Notes: generated by a model not told the origin, from the sequence alone. A stretch of 64,000 nt of DNA from Tridacna crocea (GCA_943736015.1 OX031063.1:1655001-1719000), one strand, 5' to 3'; shown: positions 47,094 through 58,182, counted from the stretch's first letter. A program made the numbers and translations.

Positions 47094-47682
47094 CTACGCA
47101 AGTTGGAATTACTTGTGAAACACTGATAGTGCTAAAGAAATAAAATGGATATTCTACATCTGACCTAAAGCTGCACATACTTTGATTTCAAAGCTGTTTT
47201 TTCCATAATATTTGGCCAAGAAGCAAGTGGATTCAAGATAAAACTGTTCATTTTGAACTTTCTGCATTAGCAATGCAATCTGAGTGTTGCCCTCTAAAGG
47301 TTGAATAAGGGAACAGTCATTTCGCAGTGCAGCAGTCGTGAAATCTGTCTACCGTCAGGAGATAGAAAATGATGTCTCTGTAACTATTTGAATGTGATCC
47401 CACATATTCGACATGTAAAACTGATCATGTGACATCCCCACACAGGCCTTTGCAAATTATTTGTATGGTAAACTCTTCACAACAATTTATGGCAAAATTT
47501 GAGATTTGTCAAAATTGAATTAATATGCTGATAATAAATTTCTTTCTATCCTATCAATGACAAAACCAATTGTTTGAGGCACATTTGTCACCTGCCAATG
47601 CTTTCAAATTGAACCAATCTGATTCTAGAAAAAGAGTGCAGTCATTTTTCAGCCATTTTTTTAAAACCCATTTCATATCAAT

Positions 47683-47688
47683 TTTATT
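47683..47688 (-). terminator. Polyadenylation signal for the minus-strand gene
   Basis: AATAAA on the minus strand, about 85 bases after the stop at 47771. Confidence 0.5.
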
Positions 47689-47770
47689 AAACTATACTTA
47701 TATTTTAATACTAAATGTTGTCCTAAATTGTTTGAAGGTTGCACAGATTACGTCAGAGAGAAAATGCATT

Positions 47771-47949
47771 TTATTTTCTTGGGGTCTTCAAAGAAACGAC
47801 TGCTGTCATCTCTGGTTTTGCATCAAATTCAAATCCCTCATCCCTTACAACAATATATGTTGGTGTTTCATCTATGTTTATACGACTTAGATCTACTTCT
47901 GAACCATTCTTACCTCTGTCAACTTTCAACAGCATTTTTGCCTCTTTGG
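47771..47949 (-). CDS. Terminal exon of an unrecognised minus-strand gene
   Basis: A 179-bp exon after a good acceptor (ACATTCTTGCAG), phase 1, reading AKEAKMLLKVDRGKNGSEV ... RINIDETPTYIVVRDEGF ... VSLKTPRK and then TAA. Amino-acid use is protein-like, with acidic and basic patches, and a polyadenylation signal follows. The frame joins in phase to the donor at 50532, giving a possible two-exon end of one gene, perhaps with exons between. I do not recognise the family. Confidence 0.5.
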
Positions 47950-48274
47950 CTGCAAGAATGTATCTTTATGAAAATACAATTCCATAAATTCTGCTATGCT
48001 TCTCTTTCATATGTGTTAGCTGTTGCCATCTTACGTCTGAAATAATGTTGAAAATGGCATGAAACACTTTAAAAAAAAGGTCATACTAGATCTATATTCA
48101 ATGATGTTGAAAATAGCATAAAACAGTGTTAAACTAGTTATACTAGATCTAGATCTTTATTCAGTCATGAGATATTGCCTGAATGCACCGTCATATTACA
48201 TTTTTTTTCTATGAGAAATTGTTTGCATTTATTTATCCTTTATCTACATCGTTTTCATATGTTCTAGGAGGTCT

Positions 48275-48502
48275 TTAACTCTTTACCATTTTTACGACTT
48301 TTACCACCCCCTGGATAAGAGGCCTTTTGAAAACATTGTGGGAAAAGGAGAAAATGCTGGTAACCAGAATTTTCTCCTTTTCCCACAATGTTTTCTTTCC
48401 TTCCCGAAAGAAATTTCAAATTTTCAGTCACTTTTGTTTTATTGTCTGCAAATGCTTTCAATTTGGACCAGTCTAAAGTTTTGTCATTTGGTAAAGAGTT
48501 AA
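48275..48502 (+). mobile_element. Hairpin MITE, complete copy
   Basis: TTAACTCTTTACCATTTTTA; hairpin CATTGTGGGAAAAGGAGAAA / CTCCTTTTCCCACAATG; TTTGGTAAAGAGTTAA. TTAA at both ends, 228 bp. Confidence 0.87.
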
Positions 48503-48620
48503 GCATGGTACAATGTTCGAAAAATCGTCTGCAAATGTTATTTTCATGATCACAGTCTGGGACGGATAAGAAAGGGTGCATTCTGATCTGGTCTACATAT
48601 CACCTTTATAGGATTGCCAA

Positions 48621-48880
48621 ATTACTGCTTGGTTTGTCAGAAAAATCCTAATCTTGTTACTATTTATAGTTAATTCCATCTTGTCGTGATTGTGACGCTA
48701 GATCAGACTGCAATAAATTGCGATCCGATCTGGACGCCACACCACTTTGGTATGTTTATGTATTACTGCTTGGTTTGTTAGAAAATCTCATAATGTTGTT
48801 CCTGTTTTTGGTTAATTACATATTGTAGAGAGCGTGGCGCAAGATCAGACTGCAGTAAATTGCGATCCAATCTTAAAGAC
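48621..48880 (+). repeat. Direct repeat pair carrying AGATCAGACTGCA
   Basis: ATTACTGCTTGGTTTGT starts at 48621 and again at 48762. Both copies end in GATCAGACTGCARTAAATTGCGATCC, so a segment of about 120 bp is duplicated with a 141-bp offset. Confidence 0.75.
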
Positions 48881-49059
48881 CAGATTGTAAATTTGTGTAT
48901 TATGATGTTGAAGCACACTCTTCACAAAGGCAAGTAAAACGGGGTGCAGGGTTTAATCCTATTAATCAGACACGGATTATCACTTTGTGAAGTGTTAATG
49001 TTGATTGACTTGGAGAAGATCTATAATTATGTAATCGTATTTTCAAAGTTTTTATTTTT

Positions 49060-49260
49060 CTGAGGAAAAGTTATCTTTCGGCTTTTTAACTTTTGTATGT
49101 AAATGTCAATTATGCAGAGATTGCAGGCAGCCAACATTTTCTCCATTTTCCAAAATGTTTTATATTTCCTCAAAAGAATCCCAACCATTTGGGCCAGATT
49201 CACTTTCTCCATTGCAAATGATTTTTTTTTTTTGTATATTTGGACAAGTGAAGTCTACAC
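49060..49260. repeat. Very worn hairpin-MITE fragment
   Basis: GGCAGCCAACATTTTCTCCA, TTCCAAAATGTTTTAT and GGACAAGTGAAGTC recall the consensus. No intact ends. Confidence 0.35.
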
Positions 49261-49917
49261 TTTCCAATTTGTAAAAAAGTTAATTAATGTCCGATGTCTT
49301 AATGTCCATAACTTCATGAATGGAGAGAATTTGCTGGTGGCCGACATCTTGCTTAAATTATCTTAAAATTCATGTTTTTTTTTTCATATCCCATAATAAC
49401 AGCCAACTCTTGAGCCGTATTAAATTGTCGACTCGAAATGTTTTGAAATTGACAAGTTCACATCTTTCTCCTGTCAACATTTTTTGTTTGAAGAAGTCAT
49501 AGGTAAAATCATTGCATGTATTACTCAATTACAGGAATTTTGCAAAATGAGTACTTTCGCAAAGGCCAAATAAAGTGCAAATAAAGTTCAAAACAAATTG
49601 TTTTCAATGTCTCAGTAAAAACGTTCCAGAACAAAGAGAAAATTACGCTTCTAAATTATTAAATAAAAAAACATACAGCCAATAATACAAAGAGAAAATA
49701 TGAAAACTGGTCCGAGTTCTTATTTCTTAAGGATTGAGTCGAATCTTTTCCAAAAAAGGGATGAGAAGTACACCACTAAAATCAACTAATAATGGCATAA
49801 GCAGAACAAGGTAATAATCGAAACGTTCTGTGAAACCATATGGACTACTAAATAACGTTACAAGAACAAATAGTTGAATCAGGTAAATTTACTGATATAA
49901 ACAATATAATGCAACCT

Positions 49918-50033
49918 GGGCCAAATCTTCTCACCCTCAAGGCCGAATCTTCTCACCTGCTGGGCCGAATCTTCTCGAAAATCGCTGGAAGGCCCTGGGC
50001 CGAATCTTCTCGAGTCCCAATCTTCTGACATCC
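49918..50033 (+). repeat. Cluster of GGCCGAATCTTCTC words
   Basis: Four clear and one partial copy of GGCCGAATCTTCTC, with spacers of about 5-30 bases. The reverse strand gives a short Arg-rich ORF by chance. Confidence 0.8.
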
Positions 50034-50103
50034 AAATAGTAGGCCTATCTGTACTTGTCACTATGTTTTTATTTTTAGACATTCAGATTGCTGCATTTGT
50101 CAA

Positions 50104-50200
50104 CTCTTAACCCCTTCACCACACAACCCTGACTTTAAATAACTCTTATGAGAGAAGGCTTATGAAAACATTGTGGGTAAAGAGAAAATGCTGGTGACCT
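50104..50200 (+). repeat. Truncated hairpin MITE
   Basis: TTAACCCCTTCACCACACAA through GAAAATGCTGGTGACC, then cut; only the left half is present. Confidence 0.65.
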
Positions 50201-50531
50201 GTGCAGTGTTTCTTGGTGCACGAAAACTAATTTCGATATCATTATCAAGTCTAGGCTTTTTTCAGTACCTACGCAAACAGTACAATAACTGCAATAATCG
50301 TGTTACATTTTTCTGCTTACAGAAATTACACCAATCTAGCGTATAGTTGCAACAACATAGGAAAATACATACCGTGTAAGAAAATGGTGGCCATTATAAT
50401 TTGCGTAGAGTCGCTTCCTTTCTTTACATATTTATTCGCAAGTTTGCAGGCGCGTATCGTTCTTGAAAGTGATCATGGCAAAATAAACATTTAGAAAGTT
50501 AAAAGATAAAACACCGACATTCTTATCTTAC

Positions 50532-50890
50532 CTATGAAAGGCAAAGGCCTACTAAAGTGCAATGCCGGTATGAAAAGCTCTGGGAAATCCCGTATCCATT
50601 GATAAACACTCGTCACTCGGCCATTTCCGTAACATGAACCGGAATCTCTCGAACACGTATTCTGTAAATTGACTTTACTCAAAACTTCATTAAATTCGGC
50701 AAAAGAAATTTCTCCATCTATTGTTAATGACAAATGACTGCTGTGACGCAAGTTTACATTGATTTGGGGACAGATATCCGAATATGCAAGAGATCCCAGG
50801 CGTGTAAACCAAATCGCCGATATTTCCCGAGTGATGTTTACGGTCCCCCCCCCCACCTTTTCGAAAGAAATTTGCGAGTGACTCTACCAT
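50532..50890 (-). CDS. First exon of an unrecognised minus-strand gene (frame broken at a G10 run)
   Basis: The minus strand starts ATGGTAGAGTCACTCGC at 50890 (MVESLANFFRKGGGG). At a run of ten G (50845-50854) the frame is shifted by one base relative to the rest: VNITREISAIWFTRLGSLAY, ICPQINVNLRHSSHLSLTID, GEISFAEFNEVLSKVN and YQWIRDFPELFIPALHFSRP, ending at a strong donor ATAG-GTAAGA (phase 1). One G fewer would give a single open exon of 358 bases, so a homopolymer error or polymorphism is likely. The next exon may be 47949-47771. The family is not recognised. Confidence 0.5.
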
Positions 50891-51099
50891 TGTAAACGCA
50901 CCTAGAAAGCCGAGATATTCCCTGTACGTCTTTGCAACTTCTCGGAATTTTTTTTCCCTAGCCTAGTGGGATTTTGTAGACTGGTACACATAGGTGTTAC
51001 CTATAGACGGGCTCCAAGGCCGCTTCGTGCACAAATATCTTTCCAATCAGTTGGCTGCTTTCCCCTGCGAAACAAAATGCATGAAATCAAGAATTTTTC

Positions 51100-51300
51100 A
51101 CTCCTTTAAGAATACTTCATGAAGTATTCTTAATCAATGCTTGAAGTCATATTCATGAAGTTTTATTCATGAAGTATGTCACTATTCACTTCATGAAGAG
51201 GTCAAGAATTATTGAAGAGTTCCAAATGTTCATGAAGTATTCATGATAGTATCACAGAGATTTTTTTGATTATTTCATGAATAAATGTTTTCCTTAAAAG
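51100..51300. repeat. Small TTCATGAAG-rich cluster
   Basis: Several copies of ATTCATGAAG and ACTTCATGAAGT with short palindromes such as AATACTTCATGAAGTATT. Related to the large block at 57542-57992. Confidence 0.75.
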
Positions 51301-51659
51301 TTCAAGAATCATGAATTACTAGTTTTCAAATTAACATCAACTTGAAATGGACTACCTTTCAAGAATAGTTCATGAATTTCTAAAGTAGTTGGCTTTTTGT
51401 TTTAAGAAAGTTGTGTAATTAACCAAGGGTGGTTTTACATAAATGAATGAGTACTAATTATTCTTTAAAATATTTTACAAAAATTTCTGTATTCATATTT
51501 AATACACAGCTGATTTTTGGACAATCAATACTAAAAAGACTCAGAACTTTTAATGACCCTGAGGAACTAGGCTTTTGCAAACATAAGAAAGGGAATAATG
51601 CCGATACCAGGTTTTTTTCTCCTCTTCATACTATAATTCTCACCTTCTAAACATAAAAA

Positions 51660-52115
51660 GGAACATCTCTTTAAAATTATTTCAAAATCTGACATGCAGT
51701 TTCAGAGAAGAAGAATTTTTATGAATTCCTTCATTTATGTGTAGTGCAAATAGCCCCCATTCACCAGAGCCATGTTTCTTGAAGGATCAGAATTTCACGA
51801 ACACTGTTTGAAAAGGGTCACCAAATGAACATCTCTGAGAAATTATTTCAAAATCTGTCCTGCAGTTTTAGAGAAGAAGATTGTCAAAAAAATCCTAGAA
51901 AATTCCATTTGGTTGCCATGGCAACCACAGTTTTTGATGGAATCAAATTTTGTGAACAATTTTAAAGAGGACATCCCAAGGAACATTCCAGCCAAGTTTG
52001 GTCCAAATTGGCCAAGTGGTTTAGGAGGAGTTGATGTTTAAAGAATTGTTGACAATGCATGATGGACACCGGGTGATCCTAAAAGCTCCACTTGAGCATG
52101 TTGTGCTCAGGTGAG
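51660..52115 (-). repeat. Dispersed repeat, reverse copy (AGCTCACCTGAGC end)
   Basis: Ends (right) in GTTGTGCTCAGGTGAGCT. It contains GGTTGCCATGGCAACCACAG and AGTGGTTTAGGAGGAG, the reverse of elements at 17911 and 34880. Confidence 0.75.
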
Positions 52116-53137
52116 CTAAAGACAAATGCAGAAAAGAAGAAATTGCTATATACAGGGGTTTTCTCAATTTCCAACAATGTTTTCTATCTTAAGGTTACAA
52201 ATCCCAGCATTTGAACCATGTGATGTAAGCACACTAAGTTTTTTTTTCCTAGATCCTGACATAATAGCCAGTGATAAAAAGTTGTCAAATTTGCGTACAG
52301 TGCACAATGCCTTTGCAGTTGACAGTTAATTTGATTCCATAATTCATGAGTTGAGAAGTAGCAAATTGGTATTAGTCTTCAATAAAAGCAAAAAAAGTGC
52401 CACAATAAAGCTTAGCTTTGTGTCCTGGATTAAGTGGTGTGGAGAACGAGAGGCTCTTGGGAGCCTGAATTTGATTGACCAACAGGGATTTTGCTTATTT
52501 TCCAGCAAAAATCACTAATTCTTCACGAAAAATGTAACACATTTCGGAAGTGAAATAAATCTTTTTGATTTTTTTAAGGATCGTTTTTAGTATTCATATT
52601 TCATAATCATTGATTAAGAATGGGTGCCAGCCCAGTTTAGTGGGGTGCCGGGTCACACATGAGTAAGTAAAAGATTCTGCGAATGGAATGGATTGGCAAA
52701 AAAAAAAACGCAAACGAAAATAGGGACGAATGTATTCCTACCATTTTTCCCGTGTTCGCTATGCAAAAATTTATAAGAGTAATACCATGCGTCGGCCAAA
52801 GCAAACGCTTACAAACGTAAAAATTTTTCGTCTGATAATTCGCCTTTTTACACATTGTAGCAACACCTTTCGATGTTTTACATCACTCATCCCCGTGACT
52901 CTTAGACGACGTAAATAGATGACGAATTAGACCGGATATTGTATTTAGCCAAGATGCGGGTTCCACCTAATGTAATCAAGGATTTCCGATGGTTCGTACA
53001 TTTACGACGTAAACCGGACTGAAAGAAACGTTTCAAACAGATCATATTTTGCATCTGTTTAATTTCTGTTAGTGTTTGTATAATTTTTTCGATAGAAATA
53101 TCGTATTAATTCACATTTCCACGGCATTCCTTTCCAA

Positions 53138-53370
53138 ATGAAATTAAAGAAATTACCTCGGAAAGTTTCGGCAATTTCCGACATTTACCATGCGTTTGAA
53201 GTTGAAGCGGGTCCGGTCGAAGCAAATGAAACGGAACTTCCGAAACTATTTCCTGACGTTTTGGACCCAAGAAAATGCTTGGCTGTTGCAAACACCGAGG
53301 GAAGGAGAGAGGCCATCGACGAGATTTAGCGGAAGGGTTTATCAAGCTCTTATAGCGAACTACAAAAACT
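53138..53370 (+). CDS. Candidate 5' exon, low confidence
   Basis: Less AT-rich stretch ending in a strong donor AAAAACT-GTAAGT at 53370/53371. One frame (from ATG 53190) reaches the donor: MRLKLKRVRSKQMKRNF ... RVYQALIANYKN. Another (from 53138) reads MKLKKLPRKVSAISDIYHAF ... but stops before it. No family is recognised. It could be a first exon, a UTR or chance. Confidence 0.25.
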
Positions 53371-53690
53371 GTAAGTGGATTTCTCGGTGTACGTATTCGC
53401 CCCCTTGAATTATCACCCCAAATTTGCTTTGGAACCAATACTTTGGAGAAATCATACCAAAGTTCATGTAGGAAAATTTGTTGTATATATACTTCGAATT
53501 CACTTGTATAAATTCAAGATGTCAACTGCAACACTTTCCTCCTTGTATCTTCTAAGTATTTTATTTACCCCCTTTCCTGCTTAATTAGGTGAAATGAAAC
53601 TTTCAAACCGATTGAAAAATTAAAATTTTGCTGTTTCTAACGTTTATTTTTTTTTAGGGAATGATAATCCTGCCTTGGAGAGTGTAGATC

Positions 53691-53727
53691 TAAGATCAGA
53701 CTGCACATTTTCTGCAGTCTGATCTTA
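53691..53727. other. Perfect hairpin TAAGATCAGACTGCA
   Basis: A 15-bp arm TAAGATCAGACTGCA, loop CATTTTC, and the perfect complement. AGATCAGACTGCA recurs at about 48700, 48850, 54217 and 58930, usually with an inverted partner. Confidence 0.85.
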
Positions 53728-53964
53728 ACTTACACTGGCTCTAAACGATCAGTGAGTCTGGCTTAGCGAACTAGTAAGAAATACAAGTGCTGTTTGATTG
53801 CCATGTCATTCTTGCTATAGTAAATTTCACACAAACAGGGTACTTTCAACACCTGTCACAGACGTGTGGATGAAGAGCAAGGGACTGTCTCAAATCATAA
53901 TGACTTGCTAATACATTGGATTCCAATAACTTGCAAGTCATATTTATTGGAGTAAATATTTTGA

Positions 53965-54190
53965 TTAACCCTTTACCAAACAGTCCCAACTTTTGACGAC
54001 CCCGAGATAGAAGCCTTTTGAAAACATTGTGGGAAAAGAAGAAAATGCTGGTAACCAGCATCTTCTCCTTTTCTCACAATGTTTTCTACCCTGCTGGAAA
54101 CAAATGTCAATTTTTGAGTTACATTTATTTTGTCGTCTGCAAGTGCCTTGATATTGGACCAGTCTAAAATTTTGTCCTTTAGTAAAGTAA
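53965..54190 (+). mobile_element. Hairpin MITE, nearly complete
   Basis: TTAACCCTTTACCAAACAGT; hairpin GAAAATGCTGGTAACCAGC; right end TCCTTTAGTAAAGTAA (GTAA instead of TTAA). Confidence 0.82.
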
Positions 54191-54565
54191 CTTTTGCTGA
54201 AAATATTTATAAACAAAGATCAGACTGCAAAGTAAGTGCAGTCTTATTTTAAATCAACTATGTCCATATTTTTACCAAAACAAGGTGTAAATAGCCATGT
54301 TTTTGCCATTTTTTTTCTACCTGAAAATAACATTTATTTCTACACCAATCAGTTTCCAGATTTAATGACCTAGACATTACAGGCTTATGAATACATTGTG
54401 GAAAAAGAAGAAAATACTTGTACCCTTCCCAAAGGTAAAAAGCGATATTGAGACAATTTTAATTTTTTGTCTGTAACTGCGTTCACAGATGCACCAGCTT
54501 GATACAATATACAAGCAAAGGCTACATTGTCACAGCCAAGATATAGTTGTATGCATTTATTTCAG

Positions 54566-54678
54566 ATTAAGATTATCTAATAGAGAAGGTGCATATTTAC
54601 AAGATTTCGTCAATGTTGTCTTGATGGAGAATGAGTTGGAGGCATCTGAACATGTGGAGAGGATAAGCTGGGAATATA
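54566..54678 (+). CDS. Candidate internal exon, unrecognised
   Basis: A 113-bp open stretch between TTTATTTCAG and GTAAGC, phase 2 to phase 1, reading LRLSNREGAYLQDFVNVV ... ELEASEHVERISWEY. The splice sites are good and composition is protein-like, but no phase-compatible neighbour exon was confirmed. The donor at 53370 is phase 1 and does not fit directly. Confidence 0.3.
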
Positions 54679-54980
54679 GTAAGCATGAATCATTATTTAT
54701 CAATTTTTTAATAGGTTTTTTCTGAAACATTTGCTAGGCAATTGACAAAATTTTTCAAACATTGACTGATCAGAGGCACTTAAAACTATCTTATCATTTT
54801 TATGATGAATTTCAAGAGTAAATAACTTTGTGTACACAAATTCCTGTTTAAAGCATTATCAGTATAAAAATTTGGAAAACTTTTGGTTGCATTTGGAATG
54901 AAAATATGTAATAACCAATTAATTGGATGAGGATGCGGAAAGAATGGAGGTTGAACCTTCTTGTCTTACAGTATAAGCAC

Positions 54981-55193
54981 TTAACTCTTTACCACACGAG
55001 AAAATTTTACACTGGTCCAAACTGAAAGCATTTTCAGACAACAAAATAAAGGTGACGAAAAAATAGAAATTTGTTCGGGAAGGGTAGAAAACACTGGGGG
55101 GAAAGGAGAAAATGCTGGTTACCAGCATTTTCTCCTTTTCCCACAATGTTTTTCAGAGGCTTCTATCTCCGGGATTGTTTGGTAAAGGGTTAA
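54981..55193 (-). mobile_element. Hairpin MITE, complete reverse copy
   Basis: TTAACTCTTTACCACACGAG, ACACTGGTCCAAACTGAAAG, hairpin GGAGAAAATGCTGGTTACC / AGCATTTTCTCC, and GTTTGGTAAAGGGTTAA. TTAA at both ends, 213 bp. Confidence 0.87.
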
Positions 55194-55319
55194 AACTTTT
55201 TAAATTTGGTTTTTACAGTCCAGTTGTGAAGAGTCCAAATCTTGGTTGCAAATTTGTGAGGAATACTAAAGGCTTGTTGAATCTGGTCAAAACGTAACAC
55301 AAAGGTGGAGAAGAACAAA

Positions 55320-55493
55320 TTGAGCTGCTAATAAGCCCCATGGTTTTGAGAAATTATCTCCTATAAAGAGGAAACTGAAGAAAAATTCACAGATATTAGA
55401 AAAATCAGATGACAGAGAAATTCTAGTTGGTACAGAAAGAATTCAGGAGAAATGCGAAAAAATACGGATGAAGATCCATGTTACAGCCCCGTT
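55320..55493 (+). pseudogene. Protein-like open stretch, possibly a decayed exon
   Basis: Reads AANKPHGFEKLSPIKRKL ... SDDREILVGTERIQEKCEK ... IHVTAPFDG before a MITE fragment begins at about 55494. Another frame just upstream (55217-55300) reads SPVVKSPNLGCKFVRNTKGL after an acceptor-like TTTTTACAG. The two frames disagree and stops intervene. It may be a broken host gene or an old element. Confidence 0.25.
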
Positions 55494-55645
55494 TGATGGC
55501 TTATACCAAACAATTCTGTGTTTTAACGACCCTTATGAAGAGATAGCGTTTGAAAGTAGTTAGGGGAAAAATGAGAAAATATTGCTTACCAGTATTGCTC
55601 CTGTTCTTACAATGTATTTACGATTTCAAGAACAAAAATCCTCTT

Positions 55646-55860
55646 TCAACCCTTTACCACACAACATAATTTCAGACCTATTGAAAGTATTTGCAGATAA
55701 CAGTTTCAGTGTGGCTCATATCAAATGATTTTAGGGTAGAAAACATTGTGGGAAAAGGAGAAAATGCTGGTAACCAGCATTTTCTCCTTTTCCCACAATA
55801 TTTTCAAAAGCTTTCTCTTTCAGGGGTGTTAAAAGTTGTCATTGTGTTGTAAAGGGTTAA
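55646..55860 (-). mobile_element. Hairpin MITE, complete reverse copy
   Basis: Left TCAACCCTTTACCACACAAC; near-perfect hairpin CATTGTGGGAAAAGGAGAAA / CTTTTCCCACAAT around CTGGTAACCAG; right GTAAAGGGTTAA. Confidence 0.85.
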
Positions 55861-56379
55861 GCTTCACTTAGTCTTCTGCTAAGCTTTCAATTTGGATCTA
55901 TCTAAAATTCTGTTGTTTGGTGGAGGGTTGAACAATTTCAAGTGACTGTAGAGAATAGGAATGTTTATGATATTTTTGTTCCTTCCATATCATTGGCATT
56001 GTAAAAGGTCTTTATCTGGCTTTCGTTTTAGTAATAATCAAGATGGTGGTAAAACTTCATGAATAAAGAGTTCAATTTGGGTCTATATGAAATTTTGTCA
56101 TTAGGTAAAGAGTTTTGCAAATGACTACGTACCATAGAGATGTCTCTGATATTTTTCTTTCCATGGAAAGCAGCCAGTGGCTTGGAAAGAAAAGTGTGCG
56201 AAGTACTGGTAAAAGAAATTCACGGGACACATGGTTAGGTGCACTGGGTGCTGTGATATAACTGAAATAATGTTTGAAACGCCGTTAAACACCATCAATC
56301 CATATCATTTGCATTGTAAAATGTCTTTATTTAGCTATTATTTTAGTGATAATCAAGTTGGGTGTCAAAACTTAAAAAA

Positions 56380-57010
56380 TTAAAACAATGTGGGAAAAGG
56401 AGAAATTGCTGCTTACCAGCATTTTCTCCTCTTCTCACAATGTATGTACTATTTCAGGAACAGAAATTATCTTTAAAGTATCGCTAATTTGTCGTCGGCT
56501 AAAGCTTTTAATTTGGATTTGTTGAAATTTTAGTCATCTGGTACAGAGTAACTATTGCAAGTGAATATATAGAATAGAGATGTTCATGATATTGTTGTAT
56601 GGTTCATGTATTTTGCACTGTAAAATGTCTTGACCTGGCATTCATTTTCTGAAAATTCTGATTAGAGGCAGTACTGATGAAGAGGATGTTTGAAAATAAT
56701 GTAGAAAAAAAGAGAAAATGCTGTTAAACAGCATTTTCTCCTCTTCTCACAAAGCTTTTACCATTTCAATAACAGAAATCAACTTTCAAACTTCACTGAA
56801 TGTGTCGTCTGTGGAAGGTTTCAATTTGGATCTATCTAGAATTTTGTTATCTAGTAGAAAGTTTAACTATTGAAGTGGCTATATACTGTAGCTTAGTGAT
56901 GTTTATCTGGCATTCATTTAAGTGATAATCAAGTTAGTAGAGAAACTAAATAGAGCATTTGAAAACAGTGTGGGAAAAAGAGAAAATACTGGTAACCAGT
57001 GTTGTTTCAT
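56380..57010. repeat. Three worn hairpin-MITE copies and a SINE tail
   Basis: Hairpins at about 56386-56445, 56695-56755 and 56960-57005 with GAGAAAWTRCTG arms. A SINE tail (ATATAACTGAAATAATGTTT, CGTTAAACACCATC) lies just before, at 56255-56305. Confidence 0.6.
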
Positions 57011-57541
57011 GGTTATGAACTGACGATGACTGCATTTTGCAGGGTTCATGCTAGAGTACATTCTGTGCCATTTGAGTGCATCTTGGCAGGGTGTGGTAAG
57101 GAATTAAACATTTGGCATCACCTAACCAGGCATCTAACCCACACCCTCTTATATTAAAGGATTCAATATCATTTGTAACAGACTAGAATTTGTAAACTAA
57201 ATTACTTTAATATACATTGATCATATGTTGAAGTTTTGCAAGACGCCATTTGGAAGCATTAACTCCCCTTAGCTGAAAAATTAGACACTTTTTTGCTGGC
57301 AGGGGTATCAAATCACATTCAGTGACAGCTCTAGTTGGATTTTTGTGTTGGATCAATGAGCATTTTCAGTTAGGCCATAATGGTCACTTTCACCATAAAT
57401 TAAAAAGGAAATATTCTACTGTATGAATTGTTCTTGAATCTCTATTTCATGCCTGATATACTGTTGAAAACGGCATAAAACGCCATTCAATCAATCCATA
57501 TTTCATGAGATTTTAATGCATTTTGCACATCTTCTGCTTGC

Positions 57542-57992
57542 CTCATATTCATGAAGTATTCATGAATTTGACCAATTTAAAAACTTGTTTTCATGAAGTA
57601 TTCATGAATACTCTACTAGACAAAATTCATGAAATTTCAAGAATATTAATTCATGAAGAATTCATGAAGAAGAAGTGAACAGAAAATGAGACAATACGTT
57701 TATGAATAAAAAAATGCATGAAAACTTCATAAAAAATGTATGTTCATAAAAATTTCATGAATTCTTCATGAAGATAAACCAATGCTTCATTCATGATTTT
57801 TTTAAGAACTTGTATGTGTTCTTGATTTATGAATGTTTTATGCATTTTATTCTTCATGAACAATTCATGAACCATTATTTCACGATTTTTTCATGAATTT
57901 GTCTCATTTTCTGTTCACTTCTTATTCATGAAGTATTCATGAATTCAACTCATGAACACTTCATGTTGTTTTCATGAAATATTCATGAAGAA
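57542..57992. repeat. TTCATGAA-rich foldback block
   Basis: About 450 bp with more than 20 exact or one-off copies of the palindrome TTCATGAA. AGAAGTGAACAGAAAATGAG near 57670 is mirrored by CTCATTTTCTGTTCACTTCT near 57905, so the block folds on itself with roughly 130-bp arms. No ORF. Confidence 0.85.
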
Positions 57993-58004
57993 TTCATAAA
58001 CACG

Positions 58005-58182
58005 ACACAGGGGTTCACACACAACCATAATCGAAGCAATGGTCCACGGTTACGGAGTTAAACCTTGTAGCAACTACTATCGGCAATCCTCGTAAAGATA
58101 TTGACCGAGCTGGGGATCCAACCAGCGATCTTATGTTTTCAGGTCCTGCACGCTACTCACTGGACTACTTGGGTTCGGCTAG
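58005..58182 (-). mobile_element. tRNA-headed SINE, partial
   Basis: The minus strand reads CCAAGTAGTCCAGTGAGTAG near the head and GGTTGGATCCCC (B-box-like) further on. Body similar to 40293-40600. No target duplication found. Confidence 0.6.

Noticed and set aside
49727-50421. Alternative downstream exons for the minus-strand gene (50421-50373 and 49847-49727)
   Set aside because: Phases can be made to fit and the last piece is hydrophobic, but both acceptors are weak. The exon at 47949-47771 has a better acceptor, better composition and a poly-A signal.
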